Counted from the stretch's first letter, positions 1-10,643 are shown. The stretch: DNA of 64,000 bases from Polynucleobacter sp. 15G-AUS-farblos (GCF_018882445.1 NZ_JACVOM010000001.1:62001-126000), one strand, 5' to 3'. The notes: generated by a model not told the origin, from the letters alone. Program-made: numbers and translations.

Positions 1-1
1 A

Positions 2-337
2 ATTGCCATTATTGGATTTTTAGTTCTTCCCTTGTCGCCGATAACAACATATATTTTTGCGGCCATTATGGGATATTTATGGCTCTCAACCATTCCGCTG
101 ACCAACGGTATCGTTGCCCAAATTTTTGGAGTGAAATATCTAACGATGCTTTCTGGCTTAGTCTTTTTTTCGCATCAATTAGGCAGTTTCTGCGGCGCAT
201 TTTTTGGCGGCTATCTGTTTGATAAAACGGGGTCTTACCTGATTGTTTGGGAAATCGCCATTGCACTGGGTGTATTTGCCTTCTTGGTCAATTTACCCGT
301 GAAGGAGCGTGCCTTGGTTCGAGTAGCTAATGCTTAA
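2..337 (+). CDS. MFS transporter, C-terminal part (partial at window start)
   Basis: The reading frame is open from the window edge and ends at TAA 335-337, so only about 111 C-terminal residues are present. The visible part is strongly hydrophobic and holds three to four likely membrane helices. It carries a GYLFDKTGSY motif between helices, which is typical of the cytoplasmic loops of major facilitator superfamily carriers of the oxalate/formate or monocarboxylate type. The tail ends in a short charged segment. A small membrane-peptide gene overlaps its stop codon by eight bases. The substrate cannot be told from this fragment. Confidence 0.85.
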   Translation: MAIIGFLVLPLSPITTYIFAAIMGYLWLSTIPLTNGIVAQIFGVKYLTMLSGLVFFSHQLGSFCGAFFGGYLFDKTGSYLIVWEIAIALGVFAFLVNLPVKERALVRVANA

Positions 338-467
338 GTACAATTACGGACGTCTGCTTGGATATATTATTGCGGCCAGTTTGCTGCTGCTGATTTTTAC
401 TTCCTACTTTGCGCCCGATGTCATGATCGCCGTTACGAATCAAGTTTGGGCCTTATGTGGCTGGTAG
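330..467 (+). CDS. Small single-span membrane peptide (45 aa)
   Basis: The ATG at 330 overlaps the stop of the MFS gene by 8 bases, and the frame runs to TAG at 465-467. The product would be 45 residues: a short basic start (MLKYNYGRLLG), a hydrophobic stretch of about 18 residues (roughly 12-29), and a short tail ending in LCGW. The overlap suggests translational coupling with the transporter, so it may be an accessory peptide of that carrier. I do not recognise a family. The call rests on position, frame and membrane character only. Confidence 0.55.
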   Translation: MLKYNYGRLLGYIIAASLLLLIFTSYFAPDVMIAVTNQVWALCGW

Positions 468-519
468 AAGACCTAACTCTGATTTATGCTCTCCAGCATA
501 CTTTCCTTAATGTCAAGCT

Positions 520-594
520 CTCGCCGTAGCACAATGGATAGTGCACATGCCTCCTAAGCGTGGGATACAGGTTCGATTCCTGTCGGCGGGACCA
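520..594 (+). tRNA. tRNA-Arg (anticodon CCT)
   Basis: The cloverleaf is complete. The acceptor strand CTCGCCG at 520-526 pairs with CGGCGGG (one T-G wobble), followed by discriminator A and an encoded CCA at 592-594. The D stem is GCAC/GTGC. The anticodon stem CATGC/GCGTG encloses loop CTCCTAA, with anticodon CCT. The T arm contains the usual GGTTCGATTCC. This tRNA reads AGG. Confidence 0.95.
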
Positions 595-608
595 AATTTG
601 TCAGAAAC

Positions 609-631
609 TTATCCACAGGCCTTGTGGATAA
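609..631. promoter_or_regulatory. Inverted pair of consensus DnaA boxes / 9-bp hairpin
   Basis: TTATCCACA at 609-617 and its exact reverse complement TGTGGATAA at 623-631 are separated by 5 bases. Each arm matches the strong DnaA-box consensus TTATNCACA. In RNA the same sequence could form a 9-bp stem with a 5-nt loop 15 nt after the tRNA-Arg, but no T-run follows, so it is a poor intrinsic terminator. DnaA binding is inferred from sequence only. Confidence 0.5.
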
Positions 632-803
632 ATACGCAAAAGTTTTCGTAAGTCGTAGATTTATATAGAGCAAGCTGGCATGCTCAAATGTTAAGCATTG
701 ATGACAAATCCCTGAGAAATGGTTTACATTGTCGATAGGCAAAATAAATATATAAAACTTCACATGAAAATGTGATAAGAACTAAAAAATGGAGATGGTA
801 ATA

Positions 804-1826
804 ATGGCAATTCACTCAAAAATAATTAAGCGACTCAGCGCCACCCTTGCGTGCACCTCTGCATTGTTCGCATTTTCATTTCCAGCTTATGCACAGAGCA
901 ACTACCCGAATAAACCTATCCGCTTAGTCGTGCCATTTCCAGCAGGTGGCGCAACGGATAACGTTGCTAGGCCACTCCAGAATGAATTGCAGAACATGAG
1001 CAAATGGAATGTGCTGATTGATAACAAACCCGGAGCGGGTGGAAACATTGGTGCAGAAATTGTTGCCAAATCAGCACCTGATGGATACACCTGGTTGATG
1101 GCCTCTGTTGGTACTCACGGAATTAATCTGCCCCTCTATACACAGGGTGGAGGAAAATTACCTTTTGATCCTATTAAAGATTTCACCCCAATTACTTTAG
1201 TTGCTGAGTTACCGAATGTTCTAGTACTTAATACTGACTTTGCCGCTAGGAACAATATCAATAGCGTGAATGACCTCATCGCATATGCCAGGAAGTATCC
1301 TGGCAAGGTCAATATGGCCTCTAGCGGTAATGGTACATCTATTCATATGGCTGGGGAGCTCTTTAAGTCAATGACTAAGACTTATATGGTTCATTTGCCC
1401 TACAGAGGCAGTCCACCTGCTGTGACTGATTTATTGGCAGGCAATGTGGACATTATGTTCGACAATTTACCTTCCTCAATCAACTATATTCGCGCGGGTC
1501 GTCTCAAGGCATTAGCCGTTACCAGTGCAAAGCGCTCTCCTTCATTTCCTGATCTGCCAACGATTGCAGAGGCAGCAAACTTACCTGGCTATGAAGCTAC
1601 ATCTTGGTTCGGTATTGTGGGGCCAGCGAATATGCCTGCGGATGTTGTGAATAAAGACAGTACTGAATTGATGGCTGCAATCAATAGTCCATCAGTGAAG
1701 GAAAAATATTTAGCGATGGGTGCTCAGCCTGTTGGTAACACACCGGCACAATTTGCTAACTTTATTAAAGCGGAGATTGCCAAGTGGACTAAGGTAGTGA
1801 AAGATTCTGGCGCTAAGGTTGACTAA
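804..1826 (+). CDS. Bug/TctC-family tripartite tricarboxylate transporter substrate-binding protein
   Basis: This is a periplasmic solute-binding protein of about 340 residues. A signal peptide of roughly 30 residues ends at AYAQS, and the mature start [20 protein letters not shown] is the hallmark beginning of Bug proteins. Further family motifs are the [10 protein letters not shown] loop, the PDGYTW segment and the [17 protein letters not shown] segment. The ATG at 804 is preferred over the in-frame ATG at 789 because GGAG at 791-794 is well spaced for it. No TctA/TctB membrane genes are nearby, which is common for these expanded families in Burkholderiales. The ligand, often a carboxylate, cannot be predicted. 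Confidence 0.92.
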   Translation: MAIHSKIIKRLSATLACTSALFAFSFPAYAQSNYPNKPIRLVVPFPAGGATDNVARPLQNELQNMSKWNVLIDNKPGAGGNIGAEIVAKSAPDGYTWLMASVGTHGINLPLYTQGGGKLPFDPIKDFTPITLVAELPNVLVLNTDFAARNNINSVNDLIAYARKYPGKVNMASSGNGTSIHMAGELFKSMTKTYMVHLPYRGSPPAVTDLLAGNVDIMFDNLPSSINYIRAGRLKALAVTSAKRSPSFPDLPTIAEAANLPGYEATSWFGIVGPANMPADVVNKDSTELMAAINSPSVKEKYLAMGAQPVGNTPAQFANFIKAEIAKWTKVVKDSGAKVD

Positions 1827-1853
1827 AGATTTAGCCTTAAGCTAGCTAAAGTC

Positions 1854-1880
1854 AAAAGAGGAGCATTGCTCCTCTTTTTT
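1854..1880 (+). terminator. Rho-independent terminator after the Bug gene
   Basis: AAAAGAGGAGC at 1854-1864 and GCTCCTCTTTT pair around a 3-nt ATT loop and are followed by a T-run. The structure sits between convergent genes and has A-rich and T-rich flanks, so it probably stops transcription from both sides. Confidence 0.85.
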
Positions 1881-3537
1881 ATTTACCTAATTTCGATAAA
1901 AGCTTAGTTGGGGTAATGACCTCTGGGTCTAGAACTAACTCAATCAGAGCGCCGCGCTTGCTTTCTAGGGCCTTAGCAAATGCAGGAGCAAATTCTTCGG
2001 TATTGCTTACGCGGTATCCCGGAATGCCAAAGCTATCAGCAAACTTCACAAAATCAGGGTTAGTTAAGCCAGTACCCATGACTCGTTTTGTAAATTCTCT
2101 TTCCTGGTGCATTCGAATGGTGCCCAACATACTATTGTTGACTACCAGCACGATGGGATATGCCTCATATCGCGCAGCTGTCGCCAGCTCCTGGCAATTC
2201 ATCATGAAATCCCCGTCGCCACAGACGGCAATCACTACTCGCTTAGGGTCGGCAATTTTTGCTGCTATTGCTGCAGGTAATCCATAGCCCATGGAACCAT
2301 TGGTGGGTGCTAATTGACTACGAATACTGCCATAAGGATAAAAACGATGTACCCATGTAGCAAAGTTACCTGCACCATTGGTGATGATGGCATCACGCGG
2401 TATTGAACTGGGTAAAGATGCCATGATGTGGGCTAACTGCAAATTACCGGATACAGTTACTGGAGATGACCAAGCCAAATACTCTGTATGTGCTTCTAGC
2501 ATACGTTCTGTACGATAAGCATTGGCCATTTTGACGTTGTCTAGTGCCGCACAAAAGTTCTCAGGACTACAGCTTAGGGCAAATTCTGGGCGATACACTC
2601 GACCCAATTCATCTGGGCTCGATAAAACATGAATGAGTGTATTGGCTGCCTTAGGTGGCGTGAGAACGCTGTAACCCGCAGTTGTCATTTCTCCGAGGCG
2701 TTCACCAATCACTAGCAAAACATCGGCCTCTTGAATACGTTTTACCAAGGCGGGATTTGCAGCAATTCCGAGATCACCGGCATAGCAAGCATTTTGGTTG
2801 TCGATCAAATCTTGCGAGCGAAAACTAGTTGCAACAGGAACCCCTTCGCGATTCGCCCATGCTATTAGTTGATTGCAGGCATTTGCATTCCAATTACCTC
2901 CACCAGCAAGCACCATGGGGTTTTTAGCGTTAGCAAATTGCTTCATTGCTTCAGTAAAGATCGATTGATCCAATCCAGGCTGAACAACATGAGCAGCAGC
3001 AGTTGGCTTTTCCTCAGCATTGAGATACAGAATATCTTCTGGTAGAGCCAAAACCACGGGGCCTTTGCGTCCCGACTGGGCAATATGAAAGGCATGGGAA
3101 ACAAATTCATCGATGCGATCAACGCGATCGATGCTGCCTACCCATTTGGCACATTCTGAAAACATACGTCGGTAGTCCACCTCTTGGAAAGCTTCACGCT
3201 CCACCATGTCTGTACCTACCTGGCCAACCAAGAGCACCATCGGCGTGGAATCTTGATAGGCGGTATGTATCCCCACCATCGCATTTGATGCGCCTGGCCC
3301 GCGCGTCACCATGACGACTCCAGGCTTGCCGGTTAACTTGGCATAGGCCTCACCCATATAGGCTGCGCCGCCCTCTTGACGGCAGGTAATAAAACGAAAT
3401 TCTGGGTGGTCAACTAAGCCATCAAGCAAAGGCAGAAAGCTTTCTCCTGGCACGCCAAAGGCAACATCAACACCTTGTCTAACAAGTGCATTGGCTAATA
3501 TTTGTCCGCCATGCATGATTTTTTTGGCTGTCCCCAT
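1879..3537 (-). CDS. Thiamine-diphosphate-dependent enzyme, acetolactate synthase-like
   Basis: The 552-residue protein has the three-domain layout of the pyruvate oxidase/acetolactate synthase family. The N-terminal Pyr domain carries the catalytic glutamate in RQEGGAAYMGEA (E55). A central Rossmann-like domain follows. The C-terminal PP domain has the cofactor motif GDGDFMMN starting near residue 440 and a closing VVNN. It lacks obvious features fixing it as the biosynthetic IlvB; related stand-alone enzymes include benzoylformate decarboxylase and oxalyl-CoA decarboxylase-like proteins. It reads away from the Nudix gene with only 22 bp between their start codons. The product depends on ThDP and lies beside thiamine biosynthesis genes, but a functional link is only inferred. 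Confidence 0.88.
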   Translation of the reverse strand: MGTAKKIMHGGQILANALVRQGVDVAFGVPGESFLPLLDGLVDHPEFRFITCRQEGGAAYMGEAYAKLTGKPGVVMVTRGPGASNAMVGIHTAYQDSTPMVLLVGQVGTDMVEREAFQEVDYRRMFSECAKWVGSIDRVDRIDEFVSHAFHIAQSGRKGPVVLALPEDILYLNAEEKPTAAAHVVQPGLDQSIFTEAMKQFANAKNPMVLAGGGNWNANACNQLIAWANREGVPVATSFRSQDLIDNQNACYAGDLGIAANPALVKRIQEADVLLVIGERLGEMTTAGYSVLTPPKAANTLIHVLSSPDELGRVYRPEFALSCSPENFCAALDNVKMANAYRTERMLEAHTEYLAWSSPVTVSGNLQLAHIMASLPSSIPRDAIITNGAGNFATWVHRFYPYGSIRSQLAPTNGSMGYGLPAAIAAKIADPKRVVIAVCGDGDFMMNCQELATAARYEAYPIVLVVNNSMLGTIRMHQEREFTKRVMGTGLTNPDFVKFADSFGIPGYRVSNTEEFAPAFAKALESKRGALIELVLDPEVITPTKLLSKLGK

Positions 3538-3559
3538 TGTTTTCTCTTACACTTTCCTT

Positions 3560-4393
3560 ATGAATACGCTTTCCACCAGCACTCTAGCCGCCCTGGAAGA
3601 GATGCTACAAAATACCGCGCGCTCTGCTCCACCCGATTTTTTACCCATTCAACTCATCGGCAACAGCACTAGCACTCAGACTATTGGACATCTTAATCCT
3701 GAATTTATTTCTTATCTTCAGGAATCACTAGAAAAACATCCGATTCCATTGATCTCAATGGGCAATGATCAATTGTCGATTGCCTTAGGCAGACCTAAAG
3801 AGTTATCACAAAGCCTTTATCAATTAGCGGACACCATGCGCGCAGGCGGTTTTATTCCGGGATGGCGCAATGAGGACTTTGCATGGTTGGATCAGAATGG
3901 GCATAAATACTTTCGTTTAGAACGGTCTGCTTTTCGAACCTTTGGTTTTCGGAGCATGGCAACTCACATCAACGGCTATACAAGAGCTCATACCCTATGG
4001 CTCGGCCGTCGCAGCGAAACCAAAGCAACCGATCCGGGCAAACTCGACAATATTGCTGCAGGTGGCATTACCGCTGATGAAACACCTTGGGTGAGCGCTC
4101 GTCGCGAACTTTGGGAAGAAGCTGGAGTTCCAGAGAAAATTGCGGAGAGTATTGAACCGATTGGCAGAATTCATATGCGGCGCCCTATTGTTGGACGCGG
4201 CTTTCATGATGAATTGCTTTATATCTACGATCTTGAGCTAGCGGATCACTTTGTACCAAACAATCAAGATGGAGAAGTCAGCGGTTTCATTGAGATTTCC
4301 CTAGCCGAAGCGGCTGCCAGAATCCTGGCTGATGAGTTCACCAGTGATGCTGCGTTTGTTACAGCAGACTTTATATTGCGACGCAGCAAATAA
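3560..4393 (+). CDS. DUF4743-Nudix hydrolase, possible thiamine-diphosphate housecleaning enzyme
   Basis: This 277-residue protein has an N-terminal DUF4743-like half and a C-terminal Nudix domain. The Nudix box is perfect: G168, then E174, then R182-E183 with E186-E187 and G189, fitting GX5EX7REUXEEXGU. The layout matches the yeast YJR142W and Schizosaccharomyces Tnr3 N-terminal type. That family is reported to convert damaged oxo- and oxy-forms of thiamine diphosphate to monophosphates. The position directly upstream of the TPP riboswitch and thiC supports such a role here, but it is inference. The start at 3560 was chosen because upstream codons run into the divergent gene and MNTLSTS begins the recognisable domain. 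Confidence 0.9.
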   Translation: MNTLSTSTLAALEEMLQNTARSAPPDFLPIQLIGNSTSTQTIGHLNPEFISYLQESLEKHPIPLISMGNDQLSIALGRPKELSQSLYQLADTMRAGGFIPGWRNEDFAWLDQNGHKYFRLERSAFRTFGFRSMATHINGYTRAHTLWLGRRSETKATDPGKLDNIAAGGITADETPWVSARRELWEEAGVPEKIAESIEPIGRIHMRRPIVGRGFHDELLYIYDLELADHFVPNNQDGEVSGFIEISLAEAAARILADEFTSDAAFVTADFILRRSK

Positions 4394-4445
4394 TGAGCAT
4401 TATCGACACGTATTGTTTCAATTCATGGTTAAATAGCTTTAAGGA

Positions 4446-6518
<2,073 letters not shown>

Positions 6519-6520
6519 GC

Positions 6521-7666
6521 ATGACTAAAGCTGCATTCTCGCAAAGCAAGATTGCCATTGTTGGCGCCGGCCTCATGGGTCGGATGCTAGCTGTGGCACT
6601 TGCCCAGCAAGGTGCCAAGGTGGATCTTTTTGATCAATCTGGTCCGGACGCTAAACATGCTGCTGCACGCATTGCAGCAGCAATGTTGGCCCCGCTGGCA
6701 GAATCCGCTATTACTGAAGATGCTGTGGTGCGCATGGGCATACATAGTCTGCCCCGCTGGAAAGCCATCATTAGCAAGCTGAGTAGCCCCGTCTTTTTTC
6801 AGCAGGATGGCACTCTGATCTTATGGCATCGCCAAGACAGCAATGATGCTGAACGATTTACTGCTCACCTAAAGAAGAATGGTCTTCGCAATCATCAGCT
6901 TGCTTTGCCGCAAGTGCTAGATAGACAAGCCTTAATGCAATTAGAGCCGGGTGTTGCAGACCGTTTTCAACAGGGTCTCTATCTTCCGAATGAGGGGCAA
7001 CTAGACAATCGCCAACTCTTAGATGCACTCATGACCGAGTTGGATTTGCTATCTGTTCATTGCCATTGGTTTAGCGAGGTCAATCCGGAATCCCTTCGGG
7101 ATCTATCTCTGTATGACCAAGTTTTAGATTGTCGTGGAGTTGGCGCTCAGAAGGCCTGGAATCAATCAAGCAACACACTACGTGGGGTTCGTGGTGAAGT
7201 ATTGCGACTGTATGCGCCCGAAGTGAAACTGCGTAGACCCACACGCTTAATTCATCCACGCTACCCAATTTATATTGCACCAAAAGAAAATGATGTCTAT
7301 GTTGTCGGTGCAACTGAAATTGAATCAGACGACTTATCTGAAATGAGCGTGCGTTCGGCCATGGAATTGCTTAGTGCCGTTTATACGGTACATAGCGGCT
7401 TTGCTGAAGCACGCATTCTGGAAATGTCAACACAATGTAGACCAACCCTACAAGACAATTTGCCTGCAGTGCAAATTCATCAAGATAAAGGTCGGTCTGA
7501 TTTGATATTAATCAATGGACTTTATCGTCACGGTTTTATGATTGCCCCGGCTATCTTAGACTGTGTATTAGAAATACTGGAATCAGGTGCAAGTCCTACG
7601 GCACAAGAATTGGGCCTCAACATTACGGGCGCAGAGAAATATTCTGGAGTAGATGTATGCGTGTAA
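6521..7666 (+). CDS. thiO: Glycine oxidase ThiO (FAD-dependent)
   Basis: This is a 381-residue flavoprotein of the D-amino-acid oxidase family. ThiO oxidises glycine to iminoglycine, the glycine-derived input for thiazole synthesis. The N-terminal dinucleotide-binding motif IAIVGAGLMG lies at about residues 11-20. The family segment RHGFMIAPA near the C-terminus contacts the flavin. It starts 2 bp after thiC and overlaps thiS by 10 bp, so the three should be co-translated. The presence of ThiO rather than ThiH fits an aerobic lifestyle. Confidence 0.95.
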   Translation: MTKAAFSQSKIAIVGAGLMGRMLAVALAQQGAKVDLFDQSGPDAKHAAARIAAAMLAPLAESAITEDAVVRMGIHSLPRWKAIISKLSSPVFFQQDGTLILWHRQDSNDAERFTAHLKKNGLRNHQLALPQVLDRQALMQLEPGVADRFQQGLYLPNEGQLDNRQLLDALMTELDLLSVHCHWFSEVNPESLRDLSLYDQVLDCRGVGAQKAWNQSSNTLRGVRGEVLRLYAPEVKLRRPTRLIHPRYPIYIAPKENDVYVVGATEIESDDLSEMSVRSAMELLSAVYTVHSGFAEARILEMSTQCRPTLQDNLPAVQIHQDKGRSDLILINGLYRHGFMIAPAILDCVLEILESGASPTAQELGLNITGAEKYSGVDVCV

Positions 7667-7854
7667 TTGTTAATCAACAAGAATATGACATGCCACATCA
7701 AAGTATGGTGAGCGATGCCTTGACTTTAATTCAAGCAAAGCCCCCCTATGCCGTAGCAGTCAACCTGCAATTTGTACCTAAAAGTAAACATACCCAATAC
7801 CCACTAAATGAAAATGATCAGGTAGAAATCATTGCACCTGTGACTGGTGGTTAA
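7657..7854 (+). CDS. thiS: Sulfur carrier protein ThiS
   Basis: The 65-residue beta-grasp protein ends in the diagnostic Gly-Gly (VTGG). The C-terminus is adenylated and converted to a thiocarboxylate that donates sulfur to the thiazole ring. The internal segment ending NDQVEIIAPVTGG is typical. The start overlaps the end of thiO by 10 bp, and thiG follows 15 bp downstream. The activating ThiF enzyme is not in this window. Confidence 0.96.
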   Translation: MRVIVNQQEYDMPHQSMVSDALTLIQAKPPYAVAVNLQFVPKSKHTQYPLNENDQVEIIAPVTGG

Positions 7855-7869
7855 TACCAATATTTGTAT

Positions 7870-8688
7870 ATGACAGCCCCATTACCGCAAACCTTTAAGC
7901 AAACAGATCCATTGATCCTCTATGGTGAAACTTTTGCTAGTCGCTTACTCTTAGGAACATCACGTTATCCTTCGCCTCAAGTGCTAGAGACTGCAGTGAA
8001 AACAGCTAAGCCAGCCATGATTACCGTTAGTCTACGACGCCAAGGAAGCGCAACTTCTGAAGCACATAGTGGTTTTTGGGATCTCCTCAAAAAAATGGCT
8101 GTACCCGTACTACCAAATACAGCTGGATGCCATAGTCCACAAGAAGTTATTACTACCGCACAAATGGCACGTGAAGTTTTTGAAACGGATTGGATTAAGT
8201 TAGAGCTGATTGGTGATGACTACACCCTTCAACCCGACACCTTACGACTGGTAGAAACAGCTGAGATCTTGATCAAAGATGGATTTAAGGTACTGCCCTA
8301 TTGCACTGAAGATCTCATTCTTTGCCAACGTTTAGTAGATGTAGGGTGCCAGGCAGTGATGCCTTGGGCTGCTCCGATTGGCACTGGTCAGGGTCCACTC
8401 AATCCCTACGCCATGAAGCTTTTGCGTGACCGACTAAAGGTACCTCTCCTAGTCGATGCAGGTCTTGGCCTTCCTTCGCATGCTTGTAGCGTAATGGAAT
8501 GGGGCTTTGATGGCGTCCTTCTCAATACTGCAGTTGCTCTAGCAGATGACCCCATCATCATGGCTAATGCTTTTGCGATGGCGGTAGAGGCTGGACGCTC
8601 TGCGTACTTATCAGGCGCAATGAAACCCCAACTCTCTGCACAGGCTAGCACCCCACTGGTGGGAACTCCGTTTTGGCATCAAAGTTAA
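7870..8688 (+). CDS. thiG: Thiazole synthase ThiG
   Basis: ThiG builds the thiazole phosphate from deoxyxylulose 5-phosphate, iminoglycine and ThiS-thiocarboxylate. The 272-residue TIM barrel shows the opening [10 protein letters not shown], the segment LPNTAGCHS, and WIKLELIGD with the Schiff-base lysine (K110). The phosphate-binding part [14 protein letters not shown] is followed by [17 protein letters not shown] 7870 is preferred to the TTG at 7864, which lies in the short thiS-thiG spacer. It sits between thiS and thiE in the riboswitch-controlled operon. Confidence 0.96.
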   Translation: MTAPLPQTFKQTDPLILYGETFASRLLLGTSRYPSPQVLETAVKTAKPAMITVSLRRQGSATSEAHSGFWDLLKKMAVPVLPNTAGCHSPQEVITTAQMAREVFETDWIKLELIGDDYTLQPDTLRLVETAEILIKDGFKVLPYCTEDLILCQRLVDVGCQAVMPWAAPIGTGQGPLNPYAMKLLRDRLKVPLLVDAGLGLPSHACSVMEWGFDGVLLNTAVALADDPIIMANAFAMAVEAGRSAYLSGAMKPQLSAQASTPLVGTPFWHQS

Positions 8689-8701
8689 GCATCGTTAATA
8701 T

Positions 8702-9628
8702 ATGAGCCTCATTCGTGACCTTGCAGACCAAATTGTTGCCGCACATCGTAGTGATGATTTGTCTATCCCGATTCCGCAATACAGTCTGGGTAATCCACCA
8801 CCCCAAGTTGATAATGAAGCCGCCACCGATCATTACGAATTGGCTGGTGCGCTGGCTGCCATTGACATGGGCTTTATCGAAAAGGACGCCCGCATATTAG
8901 GTAAAGCATGGTCGCGTATGGCTATTCAAGATGGGGGCTTTAATCCCTTCAAATGGCCAAGCAGACCAGAGCACTTTGATCTATTGCCTTGGACACGCAA
9001 TATGAATCCAAAAGCGTTTGCAGAATGTCCTAAACGTCTGGGTTTATATGGCGTTATGCCTGATGCCGATTGGGTAAAACGCATGGTAGATGCTGAATTG
9101 CCCACCGTGCAATTGCGCTTTAAATCAGAAGACAAAAGCAAAATCAAGAAACAAATTCGTGAATCAGTCAAAGCGGTTCAAGATAGTAAAACGCTTTTAT
9201 TTATTAATGATTATTGGCGAGAGGCTATTGATGCCGAGGCCTATGGCGTTCATCTAGGCCAAGAGGATTTAGAGTTGGCAGATTTAGAGGCAATCCGTGT
9301 TTCAGGCTTGCGTCTGGGTTTAAGCACTCATGGCTATGCAGAAATGGCTTATGCCGATCATTTTTGCCCTAGTTATATTGCGATGGGTGCTGTCTTTCCG
9401 ACGAACTTAAAGCGGATGCCAACAGCTCCTCAAGGTCTTGGACGTCTTTATCAATATGCGAAATTACTAAGCCACTATCCACTAGTTGCTATTGGTGGCA
9501 TTGATCAAGATAGTATTCACGCCGTCTCAAAAAGTGGCGTTGGATCAGTAGCTGTCGTAAGGGCCATTACACAAGCAACCGACCCTAAGGCTGCAGTTAA
9601 GCATCTACAAGAGTTAATGCGCGCTTAG
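8702..9628 (+). CDS. thiE: Thiamine-phosphate synthase ThiE with extra N-terminal region
   Basis: ThiE couples HMP diphosphate and thiazole phosphate to thiamine phosphate. Residues from about 110 onward are ThiE: GLYGVMPD, the VQLRFK diphosphate-site strand, LFINDYWREA, AYGVHLGQEDL, LGLSTHG, YIAMGAVFPT and LVAIGGID. The protein is 308 residues against about 210 for a plain ThiE, owing to some 105 extra N-terminal residues. These resemble the C-terminal helices of ThiD: ELAGALAAIDMGF and the residues after it line up with SLASAIATYLADG in this window's own ThiD. It is last in the operon, and its stop overlaps the stop of convergent thiD by 3 bases. Confidence 0.93.
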   Translation: MSLIRDLADQIVAAHRSDDLSIPIPQYSLGNPPPQVDNEAATDHYELAGALAAIDMGFIEKDARILGKAWSRMAIQDGGFNPFKWPSRPEHFDLLPWTRNMNPKAFAECPKRLGLYGVMPDADWVKRMVDAELPTVQLRFKSEDKSKIKKQIRESVKAVQDSKTLLFINDYWREAIDAEAYGVHLGQEDLELADLEAIRVSGLRLGLSTHGYAEMAYADHFCPSYIAMGAVFPTNLKRMPTAPQGLGRLYQYAKLLSHYPLVAIGGIDQDSIHAVSKSGVGSVAVVRAITQATDPKAAVKHLQELMRA

Positions 9629-10509
9629 CCTGGACTTTGTTCATCCAGTAATGCAGTCGGATAAAAATCATGCATGTGCCAAAGGGGTCCGGGACCCTCG
9701 CCAATGCTAAGAAAACGGCCAGCCTCTAAGCCAGCCTCAACATAAGAAATTGCTTTTGCAACAGCAAGACTTAAATCATGCCCATCAGCCAAATACGTAG
9801 CAATAGCTGACGCTAAAGAGCATCCAGTACCATGGGTATTCGCAGTATGAATGCGATTGTGTTTAAAGGCTTTTGATTGGGTTACTTCGAGACCGTCTTC
9901 TAGTGTATGCCACATCAGAAAATCAGTAATCTGTGTATGGGTGCTATCAAGATGTCCGCCTTTAATTAAAACGGCTTGTGGCCCCATTGCCAATAATTCT
10001 TCAGCAGCGAGTTTGAAATCATCTGATCCCTTGAGATCGCGGCCTAAAAGTAACGATGCTTCGTCCATATTTGGAGTAATTAAGGTAGCCATCGGAAATA
10101 ATTCAGCAATGATGGCTTGTGCAGTGTCATCACCGCCGAGGCTTGCACCCGATGTCGCTCTTAATACCGGATCCAATACGATGCGCTTTACCCCATGTCG
10201 ACGCAAAGCCTTAGCTACGGTTCGTACTATTTCTGGGCTAGCTAACATCCCAATCTTCACAATATCAGCGCCAATATCGGTAAACACTGCGTCGATTTGA
10301 GCCTCAACTACATCCAAATCCACATCCTGAATACGCATCACACCCAAGGTGTTCTGGGCAGTAATAGCAGTAATTACGCTCATGCCATAAGCCCCAAGAG
10401 CAGTAATTACCTTTAGATCGGCCTGTAGCCCTGCGCCGCCGCCACTATCTGACCCAGCAATGGTCAGCACTTTAGGGATCAGCACAGAAGTAGGAAAGGA
10501 AGATTTCAT
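9625..10509 (-). CDS. thiD: Hydroxymethylpyrimidine/phosphomethylpyrimidine kinase ThiD
   Basis: ThiD phosphorylates HMP and HMP-P to the diphosphate used by ThiE. The 294-residue ribokinase-fold protein shows VLTIAGSDSGGGAGLQADLK near residue 14, the segment GVKRIVLDPVLRATSGASL, and the anion-hole motif THGTGCSLASAIA with the catalytic cysteine. It faces the thi operon tail-to-tail, so it is outside direct riboswitch control. Its start lies 22 bases from the tRNA-Asn gene, so the two promoters are divergent and close together. Confidence 0.96.
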   Translation of the reverse strand: MKSSFPTSVLIPKVLTIAGSDSGGGAGLQADLKVITALGAYGMSVITAITAQNTLGVMRIQDVDLDVVEAQIDAVFTDIGADIVKIGMLASPEIVRTVAKALRRHGVKRIVLDPVLRATSGASLGGDDTAQAIIAELFPMATLITPNMDEASLLLGRDLKGSDDFKLAAEELLAMGPQAVLIKGGHLDSTHTQITDFLMWHTLEDGLEVTQSKAFKHNRIHTANTHGTGCSLASAIATYLADGHDLSLAVAKAISYVEAGLEAGRFLSIGEGPGPLWHMHDFYPTALLDEQSPG

Positions 10510-10511
10510 CT

Positions 10512-10520
10512 TGCTATAAT
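10512..10520 (+). promoter_or_regulatory. Extended -10 promoter element of tRNA-Asn
   Basis: TGCTATAAT ends 10 bp before the tRNA-Asn 5' end and combines an extended TGn with a perfect TATAAT. No clear -35 hexamer lies at the right distance. The site falls in the thiD 5' leader region. Confidence 0.7.
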
Positions 10521-10530
10521 ATCGGCTTAT

Positions 10531-10606
10531 TCCTCGATAGCTCAGTCGGTAGAGCGCCGGACTGTTAATCCGTAGGTCCCTGGTTCGAGCCCAGGTCGAG
10601 GAGCCA
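10531..10606 (+). tRNA. tRNA-Asn (anticodon GTT)
   Basis: This is a full 76-nt cloverleaf: acceptor TCCTCGA/TCGAGGA, discriminator G and encoded CCA at 10604-10606. The D arm is GCTCAGTCGGTAGAGC. The anticodon loop CTGTTAA gives anticodon GTT. The T arm is CTGGTTCGAGCCCAG. Confidence 0.97.
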
Positions 10607-10615
10607 AATCTGAAA

Positions 10616-10643
10616 GGGTCGCTAATTTAGCGGCCTTTTTTTA
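10616..10643 (+). terminator. Rho-independent terminator after tRNA-Asn
   Basis: GGTCGCT and AGCGGCC pair around AATTT with one T-G pair, followed directly by a run of seven T. It lies about 10 nt beyond the tRNA 3' end. Confidence 0.85.

Noticed and set aside
609..631. Inverted DnaA boxes as a replication origin
   Set aside because: There is no cluster of further boxes, AT-rich unwinding region or dnaA/dnaN gene nearby.
554..763. Minus-strand open frame over tRNA-Arg
   Set aside because: It overlaps the tRNA gene and has no recognisable protein features.
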